From: JAABQG01 sp963726365 | GTDB taxonomy: Bacteria; Pseudomonadota; Gammaproteobacteria; Burkholderiales; Burkholderiaceae_C | Reading direction: 5' to 3' | Length of the DNA: 64,000 bases | NCBI GenBank assembly: GCA_963726365.1 | Contig: CAVSCI010000009.1 | Span: 1 to 64,000 of the forward strand | Made by a program: the position numbers and the translations under genes | Shown here: positions 33,036 through 40,892 of the stretch, piece by piece | How positions within the stretch are numbered: position 1 is the first letter of the stretch | Layout of the letters: each line of letters starts with the position of its first letter | The notes under the pieces: model-generated | Seen by the model: the letters and a program-made list of their open reading frames with translations, nothing else | Database searches by the model: none | What the model was told of the DNA's origin: nothing

Positions 33036-33944
33036 ATGAACCCACTGGACCCCATCGTGCGCGAGGCCCTCGAGCGCGTCACGGTCCTGATCGTCACCTA
33101 CAACAGCGCACATTGTGTGCCGGACCTGGCCGCCGGTCTGGCTGGCGTGCCGCATGTGATCGTTGTGGACAATGCCAGCACCGACGACACCTGTGCCCAG
33201 GTGCAGGCGCTGCTTCCAGCGGCGCGACGGGTGGTGATGCCCGCCAACAAGGGCTATGGCGTGGCGAACAATGCGGGGCTGGAAATTGTTCAGACCGATT
33301 ACGCCCTGCTGCTCAATCCCGACTGCCTCATCGACGCGGGCCAGATAGCCGCTCTGGTTCGGCAGGCGCAGGCGTGGCCTGACGCGACCCTTGTGGTGCC
33401 GCAGCTGACCGACGCTTCAGGCAGCCTGCAAGTCAACTACAGCTGGCCGCGCGGTCACTGGACGCCAAAGACCGAAGCCGCCACAGGCCCTGCCAACGTC
33501 GGTTATGCCTGCGCAGCGGTCATGCTGGTCCATATGGCGAACGTCTCGCGCATCGGCCACTTCGACCCCCTGTTCTTTCTGTATTACGAGGATGAGGACC
33601 TTTGCCTGCGCGTGTTCAAGGCACGTGGACAGATCCTGGTGCTTCCCGACATCCGCATCACGCATCTGTCGCGGGGCTCGGTCAAGGGCGCCCAGCCCTG
33701 GCGGGCGGAGTACTGGCGGGGCTACCATCACGCCCAGTCAAAGATTCTCTTTACGTGGAAGCATGAGGGGCCCGAAGATGCGAGTCGCTTGCGTGTCCGT
33801 GTGCTGCTGACGTCCGCGCTGAACGTGCTGGCCCGCGTAGTCCTGCTGTCGCCCAAACACCTCGCGCGCGCCTGGGGCCGGTTTCAGGGGTTGCGCGAGC
33901 TGAACGCGGATGAACTCGCCGCCGCCCGGCGCGACGCCCGATGA
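33036..33944 (+). CDS. family 2 glycosyltransferase (rhamnosyltransferase-like)
   Basis: 302 residues, GT-A fold. VTVLIVTYNSAHCVPDLAAG begins the nucleotide-sugar domain, followed by VIVVDNASTDDTCAQ, ANKGYGVANNAGL and the metal-binding-region LLLNPDCLIDAGQ. FFLYYEDEDLCLRVFKARGQ contains the ED dipeptide typical of WbbL-type rhamnosyltransferases. It probably adds a sugar to lipopolysaccharide core or another surface glycan at the inner membrane's cytoplasmic face. It overlaps the next glycosyltransferase gene by ATGA. Confidence 0.88.
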   Translation: MNPLDPIVREALERVTVLIVTYNSAHCVPDLAAGLAGVPHVIVVDNASTDDTCAQVQALLPAARRVVMPANKGYGVANNAGLEIVQTDYALLLNPDCLIDAGQIAALVRQAQAWPDATLVVPQLTDASGSLQVNYSWPRGHWTPKTEAATGPANVGYACAAVMLVHMANVSRIGHFDPLFFLYYEDEDLCLRVFKARGQILVLPDIRITHLSRGSVKGAQPWRAEYWRGYHHAQSKILFTWKHEGPEDASRLRVRVLLTSALNVLARVVLLSPKHLARAWGRFQGLRELNADELAAARRDAR

Positions 33945-34768
33945 GCCTCATTGATCAGGAACTTCGCATGTCTGACATCATCCCGCGCACGGACCCGCCC
34001 ACGCTCACGGTCGCGGTGCTGGCCAAGAATGAAGCCCACCAGATCGAGCGCTGCCTGCGTAGTGCCGCGTTTGCCGACGAGATCATCGTGGTGGACAGTG
34101 GCAGCACCGATGACACCGTGGTCCTGGCGGAGCGCATGGGTGCCCGGACTTTCGTCCACGCGGACTGGCAGGGCTTTGCGGTACAGCGCAATCACCTGCT
34201 CGCCCACGCCACCGGGGACTATATTTTCTTCCTCGACGCGGACGAGGAAATAACGCCCGCACTGCAAGCCGAAATCCAGGCTGCCGTGCGGTCAGGTCAG
34301 CGCGCCGTGTGGAAGATCGAGTGGAGCGTCGTCGCCTATGGCAAGGAGTTGACCTACTTTCTTTCGCAGTCCAGCCTGGAGCGTCTTTTCCGGCGCGACA
34401 TGGTCACTAAATATGAAGGTGCAGTCCATGAACATGCCGTGCTGACCGACCCTTCGGCGCCGCGGCATGTGATGAAGGCCCGCTTGCGTCACTTCTCGCG
34501 CCAGTCGATCAAGGGCAGTCTGCAGAAGCTGACCCAGTACGCGATGCTGGGCGCCGCGAAGCGGGCGGAAGCGGGCAAGAAAGGTGGCGTCATGCGGGGC
34601 CTGGCCTCGGGTCTGGCGATCTTCATTCGCCTGTACTTTTTGCGGCTCGGCTTTCTGGGGGGTGGCCCTGGGTTCCTGTTCTGCTTTTTCATTGCCCTGG
34701 AGTGTTTCTTCCGCTATGCGGCCTTGTATTACGACCGGGACCGCCTGACGACGGATGTGGGGCGATGA
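33941..34768 (+). CDS. family 2 glycosyltransferase (WaaE/KdtX-like)
   Basis: 275 residues. The catalytic domain has TLTVAVLAKNEAHQIERCLR, IIVVDSGSTDDTVVLAERMG and FFLDADEEITPALQAEI, all close to the WaaE-type LPS core beta-1,4-glucosyltransferases. The C-terminal region (IRLYFLRLGFLGGGPGFLFC) is a membrane-embedded tail. The ATG at 33941 overlaps the stop of the previous gene, and a second ATG at 33968 is possible. Its own stop overlaps the O-antigen ligase start by ATGA. Three coupled genes in a row suggest a single core-assembly unit. Confidence 0.88.
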   Translation: MSLIDQELRMSDIIPRTDPPTLTVAVLAKNEAHQIERCLRSAAFADEIIVVDSGSTDDTVVLAERMGARTFVHADWQGFAVQRNHLLAHATGDYIFFLDADEEITPALQAEIQAAVRSGQRAVWKIEWSVVAYGKELTYFLSQSSLERLFRRDMVTKYEGAVHEHAVLTDPSAPRHVMKARLRHFSRQSIKGSLQKLTQYAMLGAAKRAEAGKKGGVMRGLASGLAIFIRLYFLRLGFLGGGPGFLFCFFIALECFFRYAALYYDRDRLTTDVGR

Positions 34769-36030
34769 GGGTGTCCGATGTCTGGGCTGGCCTGCGTACC
34801 CACAAGGCGGATGCCTGGATGGCGCTGCTGGCGTTGGGTATCGCGCTCTCGCCTGCCCACGCCAAGATTGCGGGCGCTGCGTGGTTGCTCATCTGTATTG
34901 CTGGCATCGTGGCGTTTTTCAGGTTGCCACGCGCAACGGCGTCGGACCCGCTTCGTTCGGCCAGCCAGGCCTGGGGCGCCGCCTGCGCGGTCTGCGCTGC
35001 GCTGGCGACAGTTGTCTGGCTGTATTGGCCGATCCGGCCCGATACCCTGCACGCCGAATTTCGCTTGCTGCTAGGCGCTGTGGCGACGCACCAGCTCGTC
35101 GTTCGGGCTCCCCGGCCCCATGTGTGGCGGGCCTATACCCTGCCGGCAACCGCGCTGGCCTGCGTGATCGGACTCGTGACAGTGATCGCAACGCCAGACC
35201 GTGGTCTGATGCCTTCCAACGCTATTCCCTGGGCCGTTTCCATGGCGTTTTTGCTCTGTGTCTTGCTGCCTCCGGTCTTGGGCGGTGATATTTCAGCAGC
35301 CCAGCGCAAGTGGTATTTCCTGGCCATTGCAGCCGGCTTGGCCGCCATCTTCCTGAGCCAGTCTCGCGGCGCCTTCGGCATTCTGCTTTGGGCAACATGG
35401 CTGGCTGCAGCGAAGTGGAAAAAGTCTCACGCGAATATCAACCTGAGAAAGGCCGCTGCGGTGAGCCTCGTCGGCTTCAGCTTGCTGGCCTCTTCAGCCT
35501 TGCTGCCCAGCGACCCCCTGCGCTTGCGCGCGGGATGGAATGAGGTGGTGATGGCGAAGAATGACGGCAATTACGACAGTTCCATGGGGGCACGGGTGTA
35601 CCTCTGGACACTCGCCTGGCAGAGTATTCAGGAGTCCCCCTGGATCGGCATCGGGGGAAGCGAGCGCCTGAAGCGAATCAAGATCGCCGGCGCCGAACTG
35701 CCGGTGACAGAGCGCGAGCGTTTCAAGGCGGTGCGAAGCGTGGGCCACGTGCACAACCAGTATCTGCATTCGGCGATGGACGGCGGCCTGGTCGGCCTGG
35801 CCTCGATACTTGCGGTACTCGCTGGCTTGGGAGCGGCTGCCTACTTTCTCCAGCGGACTGACCCCGTGGCGTCAAGGCAGGTGCAGGGGGTTCTGTTCAT
35901 TCATGCGACGGCCAGCCTGACCAACGTGAATCTGGCGCACAACTACTATGCGATCATGCTTTCGTTGTCCGTGGCATTGATCCTTTTGGGGGCAGGCGCC
36001 CGCTCGGGATCGTTGACACAGCGCCTCTGA
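34765..36030 (+). CDS. O-antigen ligase-family protein (WaaL-like)
   Basis: 421 residues from the ATG at 34765, with ten or more membrane spans. The Wzy_C region has FLSQSRGAFGILLWATWLAA, the large periplasmic loop with YDSSMGARVYLWTLAWQSIQ, and the conserved HVHNQYLHSAMDGGLVGL, whose His is typical of O-antigen ligases. It would attach a polymer or oligosaccharide from undecaprenyl carrier to lipid A-core on the periplasmic side. It overlaps the preceding transferase gene by ATGA. The frame is open further upstream (34702), but that part overlaps the previous gene. Confidence 0.9.
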   Translation: MRVSDVWAGLRTHKADAWMALLALGIALSPAHAKIAGAAWLLICIAGIVAFFRLPRATASDPLRSASQAWGAACAVCAALATVVWLYWPIRPDTLHAEFRLLLGAVATHQLVVRAPRPHVWRAYTLPATALACVIGLVTVIATPDRGLMPSNAIPWAVSMAFLLCVLLPPVLGGDISAAQRKWYFLAIAAGLAAIFLSQSRGAFGILLWATWLAAAKWKKSHANINLRKAAAVSLVGFSLLASSALLPSDPLRLRAGWNEVVMAKNDGNYDSSMGARVYLWTLAWQSIQESPWIGIGGSERLKRIKIAGAELPVTERERFKAVRSVGHVHNQYLHSAMDGGLVGLASILAVLAGLGAAAYFLQRTDPVASRQVQGVLFIHATASLTNVNLAHNYYAIMLSLSVALILLGAGARSGSLTQRL

Positions 36031-36079
36031 ATACTGCGGCATCTTCCAAGGCTCATTCGCATCAAGACGCCAGCCGCCC

Positions 36080-37060
36080 ATGCACATCCTGTTTGTCAAC
36101 AAGGCGCTCATTCCCGTTGTTGCCTACGGCGGCACCGAACGGGTCATCTGGGATCTTGGAAAGAGCCTGGTTCGCCTGGGCCATCAGGTCAGCTATCTGG
36201 TGCCGCAGGGGTCCCTTTGCGACTTCGCGCGCGTCATTCCGATTCGTCCTGGGCAGGGATGGCGCGAGCAGATTCCCGGGGGCATCGACCTGGTTCATTT
36301 CCAGTTCAACCCTGAAGGTGCGGACGAGATCGACCTGCCGTACCTGGTGACGCAGCATGGCAACTCCATAGAAGCCAATCCTTTGCCGCGCAACACGGTC
36401 TTCGTATCGAGAAACCATGCCGAACGCCATGGCTCGAATGAATATGTTTACAACGGACTTGACTGGGACGCCTATGGGCCGGTCGACTTCAGCCGGCCAC
36501 GCCCTTATTTTCATTTTCTGGGCAAGGCGGCCTGGCGCGTCAAGAACGTCCAGGGCGCCATCGATGTGGCGAAAGAAGCAGGCGTCGAGTTGCTGGTCAT
36601 GGGCGGGGAACGCCTGAACATCAAGCGCGGCGTCCGGTTCACCTGGTCAAGGCGGGTGAAGTTTGCCGGTATGGTCGGGGGGCCGTTGAAACTGGAACTG
36701 CTCAATGCATCACGTGGCCTGATATTCCCGGTTCTCTGGCACGAGCCTTTTGGTCTGGCCGTGATTGAAAGCCTTTACTTTGGCTGTCCGGTTTTTGCCA
36801 CCCCTTACGGCGCCTTGCCTGAGTTGGTTCCGCAGGACTGTGGGGTTCTATCCGCAAGTCGTTCGGCGCTGGCCGAGGCCGTTCGCGCACGGCAGTTCGA
36901 CGCACGGGCCTGCCACCTTCAGGCCGTCCAGCATTTCAGCGCGGCGACCATGGCGCAGGGCTATCTGGAAAAATACGCACGCATTCTGGCCGGGGAAATC
37001 CTCAACCCGGCGGCCCCGGCAATGAGCGCCAGCCCCAAAGCTCTGCCCTGGCTGAAATAA
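36080..37060 (+). CDS. family 4 glycosyltransferase
   Basis: 326 residues, GT-B fold. The N-terminal domain starts MHILFVNKALIPVVAYGGTE with the typical glycine loop. The C-terminal domain carries FLGKAAWRVKNVQGAIDVAK and the catalytic EX7E motif in WHEPFGLAVIESLYFGCPVF, then TPYGALPELV. It is slightly short for the family. It follows the O-antigen ligase gene by 49 bases on the same strand, so it very likely belongs to the surface-glycan block. Acceptor and donor are unknown. Confidence 0.88.
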   Translation: MHILFVNKALIPVVAYGGTERVIWDLGKSLVRLGHQVSYLVPQGSLCDFARVIPIRPGQGWREQIPGGIDLVHFQFNPEGADEIDLPYLVTQHGNSIEANPLPRNTVFVSRNHAERHGSNEYVYNGLDWDAYGPVDFSRPRPYFHFLGKAAWRVKNVQGAIDVAKEAGVELLVMGGERLNIKRGVRFTWSRRVKFAGMVGGPLKLELLNASRGLIFPVLWHEPFGLAVIESLYFGCPVFATPYGALPELVPQDCGVLSASRSALAEAVRARQFDARACHLQAVQHFSAATMAQGYLEKYARILAGEILNPAAPAMSASPKALPWLK

Positions 37061-37115
37061 TGGCGTCTTGGCTAGACGTGGAGCCGGGTCGGATGGCTTG
37101 AAAGCGGCCGGCCGG

Positions 37116-38363
37116 TCAGGCCGAGGCTCCCGGCAGGCGAACCGTGAAGCACGCCCCGCCGCCTTCGCGCCCCTCGCAACGCACTGAGCCGCCATGGCGT
37201 TCGGCAATCGATTTCACCAGCGCCAGACCCAGCCCGACGCCGCCTTCACGTTCGCTGGCGCCGGGCAGCCGGTAGAACGGCTCGAAGATCCGTTCGCGTA
37301 GGTCCGGCGGAATGCCGGGCCCCCGGTCGCACACCTGCAACGTGGCATCGTCGCCCACCCGGCCGACGATCACGGTGACGCCGGCCGCACCCGCCGTGCC
37401 GCCATAGCGCCGTGCGTTCTCCAGCAGGTTTCGCACCAGCCGGCGCAGCAGCTTGGCCACGCCCGGGACCACCAGGTGTTCCAGGCCATCCGCCAGTTCC
37501 ATCTCTGCGCCTGCGCGGGCGCTTTCTTCAACCGCCAGACCTAGAAGGTCGATCGCCTCCACCGTGCCCATGTCGGTTTCGCGGGCATCAAGCCGGCTGG
37601 CCAGCAGGATTTCGTCGATCAACTGGTTCAACTCGTCGATGTTGCGTGAGATTTCCTCACGGAAGACGGGCCCGGGTTGGGTGCCCATCAATTCCATGCC
37701 CATGCGGATGCGGGTGAGCGGGGAACGCAGTTCGTGCGAGGCGTTGGCCAGCAGCGACTTCTGTGAGGCAAGCAGTTTCTGCTGGGAAGCCATGAGCGTC
37801 TCGATGCGCTGGGCCGCCGTGTTGAAACGCGCGGACAGGTCGGCGACCTCGTCTTCGCCCTGCACAGGCACGCGCGTCGACAGGTCGCCGTCGCCCCAGC
37901 GTTGCACGCCGCGTTGCAACGCTTCGAGCCGCTGCGTCAATCTGCGCACAATGGGGTAGACGCCCAGGGCCACCGCGATGCCCACCACCGCCAGCAGCCA
38001 GAGAAAACCGTAGGGCGCGCGCGTCCAGTAGGGCGCTGGCTCCGGAGCGGGCGGTGGCCCTGCGCCCTGCATGCGCCGCTGCCGCGGTGGCAACTGAAGA
38101 ATCAGCGTCTGGCCGTCCGCCAGCGTCACGGCAAATTCCAGTCCCATGCCAGGCCGGTAACCGGGTTGCGCGCTGGCTGAGCCGATCACGTCGCCCGCGG
38201 CATTGCGCACAATGACCTCGCGCGGCGCGGGCGCCGGCGTATTGTGCTCGGCGGCCACGCGCCAGGCCCAGCCGACCACCAGCGTCAGCACCGCCACGCC
38301 GGCCACAACGGCGAGCCAGATGCGCAGGTACAGGCGGCGGGAGAAGGCGGAAAAAAAGGCCAT
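37116..38363 (-). CDS. sensor histidine kinase
   Basis: 415 residues. Two membrane spans (LAVVAGVAVLTLVVGWAWRV and GFLWLLAVVGIAVALGVYPI) flank a periplasmic sensor of about 80 residues rich in Pro. A HAMP domain follows (RLTQRLEALQRGVQRWGDGD), then the H-box SHELRSPLTRIRMGMELMGT (phosphoryl His in SHEL), the N-box VRNLLENARRYGG, and the ATP-binding DRGPGIPP, FEPFYR and GGVGLGLALVKSIAERHGGS. It is an orthodox class I kinase of the CpxA/RstB type. It starts 5 bases after the regulator's stop, an operon with the response regulator first. Confidence 0.93.
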   Translation of the reverse strand: MAFFSAFSRRLYLRIWLAVVAGVAVLTLVVGWAWRVAAEHNTPAPAPREVIVRNAAGDVIGSASAQPGYRPGMGLEFAVTLADGQTLILQLPPRQRRMQGAGPPPAPEPAPYWTRAPYGFLWLLAVVGIAVALGVYPIVRRLTQRLEALQRGVQRWGDGDLSTRVPVQGEDEVADLSARFNTAAQRIETLMASQQKLLASQKSLLANASHELRSPLTRIRMGMELMGTQPGPVFREEISRNIDELNQLIDEILLASRLDARETDMGTVEAIDLLGLAVEESARAGAEMELADGLEHLVVPGVAKLLRRLVRNLLENARRYGGTAGAAGVTVIVGRVGDDATLQVCDRGPGIPPDLRERIFEPFYRLPGASEREGGVGLGLALVKSIAERHGGSVRCEGREGGGACFTVRLPGASA

Positions 38364-38368
38364 CCCGT

Positions 38369-39073
38369 TCAGTCTTGCTGCCGGGCAAACACATAGCCCA
38401 CGCCGCGCACCGTCAGGATGCGCTTGGGCGCCTTGGCATCTACCTCGATCACCGCACGGATGCGCCCCATGTGCACGTCGATGGAGCGGTCGAAGGCTTC
38501 CAGCTCGCGCCCGCGCACGGCCTCCATGATCTGGTCGCGGGTCAGCACGCGGCCGGCACGTTCGGCCAGCGCCACGAGCAGGTCGAACTGGTAGGAAGTC
38601 AGCTCGCAGTCCGCGCCGCCCACCGTCACCTTGCGCGCGTCGCGGTCGATCTCCAGGCTGCCAAAACGCATCAGCTTGGCTGACGCCGACGGTCCGTCAA
38701 CGCGACGGCGCAGAACGGCACGGATGCGCGCCAGCAACTCGCGTGGCTCGAAGGGCTTGGGAAGATAGTCGTCGGCACCAAGCTCCAGGCCGATGATGCG
38801 GTCCATCGGGTCGCCCTTGGCGGTCAGCATCAGGATGGGCGTGCTGGCCAGGTCACCCGGCAGCGAACGGATGCGCCGGCACACGTCCAGTCCGTCGATG
38901 TCGGGCAGCATCAAGTCCAGGATCACCAGATCCGCCGGATGCGCCTGCAGCTGCGCCAGTCCGCCCAGGCCGTCCACTGCGTGTGCGAAAACAAAGCCAG
39001 ACTGGCTCAGGTACTCGCCCACCATGGCGGCCAGGCGGCTGTCATCCTCGATCATCAGCAGTTTGGAGCTCAT
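38369..39073 (-). CDS. OmpR-family response regulator
   Basis: 234 residues from the ATG at 39073. The receiver domain has acidic Glu9-Asp10-Asp11, the phosphorylated Asp53 (LVILDLMLPDIDGLDVCRRI), the conserved Thr in LMLTAKGD and Lys in YLPKPFEP. The C-terminal winged helix (LEIDRDARKVTVGGADCELT, DVHMGRIRAVIEVDAK, ILTVRGVGYVF) is of the OmpR/PhoB class. It pairs with the kinase gene immediately downstream. A longer frame to 39115 lacks the usual start. Confidence 0.95.
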   Translation of the reverse strand: MSSKLLMIEDDSRLAAMVGEYLSQSGFVFAHAVDGLGGLAQLQAHPADLVILDLMLPDIDGLDVCRRIRSLPGDLASTPILMLTAKGDPMDRIIGLELGADDYLPKPFEPRELLARIRAVLRRRVDGPSASAKLMRFGSLEIDRDARKVTVGGADCELTSYQFDLLVALAERAGRVLTRDQIMEAVRGRELEAFDRSIDVHMGRIRAVIEVDAKAPKRILTVRGVGYVFARQQD

Positions 39074-39261
39074 GCGCGCAGTGTAATCAGGGCTGTCATG
39101 ACCGACATGGTGCACTCGAGAGGCTGCGAGGACTTGAACCAGCGGTAAAGTTGCGTAAATGGCGCACCAGTTCCCTCAAGCGGCGGTCACGCGCCTTCGG
39201 AAGTCCCGTGAGGCGGGCTCAACGTGTTGGCATGCCCTAATTTGCAGAATAGAAATCAACC

Positions 39262-40866
39262 ATGAACATGGCGCCCGGGGTTCCTGAACCTGTTGATCCC
39301 CTTGTCCTTGGCGATGTTCTGGCCCGCCACCACCGCGATCGCCCGGATGCACCCGCTCTGCAGTTCGAGGGCCGCTGCTTCGGTTACGGCAAGCTTATGC
39401 GTCGCACCGCGCGTGCGGCGGCACGGCTCTGGCATGAATGGGGTGTGCGACCGGGTGACCGGGTGGCCTACCTTGGGTTGAACCACCCCGACCAGATCAC
39501 ACTGCTGTTCGCACTGGCGCGAATCGGTGCGGTGCTGGTGCCGCTGAATTTTCGCCTCGCGCCAGCCGAGTGGCAGGCCGTGCTGGCCGACTGCACGCCG
39601 TTTTGCGTGGTCCACGACGCCGCATGGGCCGATGCCGGGGGTGCGATGGCCCGGGTAGCGGGCATCCCCGCCCACGCGATCGACAGGCTGATCGCCACGC
39701 ACGCCCCCGGAGACGGGCCGGCACGCGCCACGCCCGACAGCCCGGCGTTGCTGGTCTACACCTCGGGTACCACCGGGCTGCCCAAAGGGGCTGTCCATAC
39801 CCACGCCAACCTGCTGGCCAACATGGTGGCCGCTTGCGCCGCGCAGGGGCTGACGTCCGCCGACGTGGTGCTCACCGTGCTGCCAATGTTCCATGTCGGC
39901 GGCCTGTGCATCCAGACCCTGCCGGCGCTGTTTGCCGGCGCGACGGTCATCCTGCACGCACGGTTCGAGGCGGGCGCCACGCTGGCGGCCATCGCGCAGG
40001 ACCGCCCCACGCTCACCCTGCAGGTGCCTGCCACGATGAAGGCGCTGATCGAACACCCGGCTTGGGCCGCGACCGACTTGTCTTGCCTGCGCGCCGTCTG
40101 GGCCGGATCGAGCCTGATTCCGGCCGCGCTGGTGACTGCGTTCCATGCGCGAGGCCTGCCCGTGTGCAATGTCTATGGTGCGACAGAAACCGGACCGTTT
40201 TCGATTGCACTGGATGCGCAGCATGCAATGACGCATGCCGGTTCCTGCGGCTGGCCGGCACGCGGCGTGGAGGTTCGCCTCGCGGATCTGCAGGACGGCG
40301 TGGGCGAACTGTTGTTGCGTGCGCCGAGCGTGGTGCGCAGCTACTGGCCCGACCAGCCGGCAGTGGACGCAGATGGCTGGTTCCACAGCGGCGATCGGGC
40401 GCGCCAGGCGACGGACGGCAGCTTCACCGTGGTGGGCCGCGCCAAGGACATGGTCATTTCGGGTGGCGAGAACATCTACCCCGCCGAGATCGAGCACCTG
40501 CTGGCCAGCCACCCGCTGGTGGCCGACTGCGCCGTGCTGGGCCTGCCGGACGCACAGTGGGGCGAGGTTTTGGCTGCGGCGCTGGTTTTCAAGACTCAAA
40601 GTGACCTTATTCCAGCGTCAGACGGCATTGATCCGCTACTGAACTGGGAGCAGACACTGTCGGATTTCCTGCGTGGGCACATTGCCCGCTACAAGCTGCC
40701 GCGCCGCTGGGTGCGCCTGGACGCCCTGCCGCGCACGGCTTTGGGCAAGGTGCAGAAGGCGGCGCTGGCGCGTCAGGTGATGGACCTAGCCGGACCATCG
40801 CGCCGCGACCCGGGCGATTTGCCGATGCTCCGCCCAGGCGAGTTCAAGAATAATAGCGAACTATGA
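39262..40866 (+). CDS. AMP-forming acyl-CoA synthetase
   Basis: 534 residues. P-loop motif VYTSGTTGLPKGAVHTHANL, adenylation motifs VLTVLPMFHVGGL and VCNVYGATETGPFSIA, hinge WFHSGDRARQATDGSFTVVG, RAKDMVISGGENIYPAEIEH and the terminal LPRTALGKVQKAAL lysine motif are all present. It activates a carboxylic acid as CoA thioester; the family covers fatty, cinnamic and other acids. Two dispersed-repeat copies affect it. Copy G encodes KTQSDLIPASDGIDPLLN in frame, between AALVF and the terminal domain, and copy F supplies the last residues NNSEL and the stop. It converges on the AmpG-type gene. Confidence 0.9.
   Translation: MNMAPGVPEPVDPLVLGDVLARHHRDRPDAPALQFEGRCFGYGKLMRRTARAAARLWHEWGVRPGDRVAYLGLNHPDQITLLFALARIGAVLVPLNFRLAPAEWQAVLADCTPFCVVHDAAWADAGGAMARVAGIPAHAIDRLIATHAPGDGPARATPDSPALLVYTSGTTGLPKGAVHTHANLLANMVAACAAQGLTSADVVLTVLPMFHVGGLCIQTLPALFAGATVILHARFEAGATLAAIAQDRPTLTLQVPATMKALIEHPAWAATDLSCLRAVWAGSSLIPAALVTAFHARGLPVCNVYGATETGPFSIALDAQHAMTHAGSCGWPARGVEVRLADLQDGVGELLLRAPSVVRSYWPDQPAVDADGWFHSGDRARQATDGSFTVVGRAKDMVISGGENIYPAEIEHLLASHPLVADCAVLGLPDAQWGEVLAAALVFKTQSDLIPASDGIDPLLNWEQTLSDFLRGHIARYKLPRRWVRLDALPRTALGKVQKAALARQVMDLAGPSRRDPGDLPMLRPGEFKNNSEL
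40588..40640 (-). repeat. dispersed repeat, copy G, in frame inside the acyl-CoA synthetase gene
   Basis: On the minus strand it reads TAGCGGATCAATGCC then GTCTGACGCTGGAATAAGG, matching copy B (TAGCTGAATATGACC, TTTGACGCTGGAATGAG) over about 40 bases. It is inserted between conserved parts of the C-terminal domain without breaking the frame. Confidence 0.7.
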
Positions 40867-40892
40867 CCTTTTGACGATGGAGATTTGCTATT
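40850..40892 (+). repeat. dispersed repeat, copy F, shared 3' end of convergent genes
   Basis: Reads AATAGCGAACTATGACC, TTTTGACGATGG, then TTTGCTATT. Its ends are complementary (AATAGC / GCTATT). The stop of the acyl-CoA synthetase (TGA 40864-40866) and of the AmpG-type gene (TAG on the minus strand, 40888-40890) both lie inside it. Confidence 0.75.

Noticed and set aside
39262..40866. Linking the acyl-CoA synthetase to the 44-60 kb array
   Set aside because: It is separated by three genes on mixed strands and has no TACA-N4-TGTA site before it, so a link is not supported.
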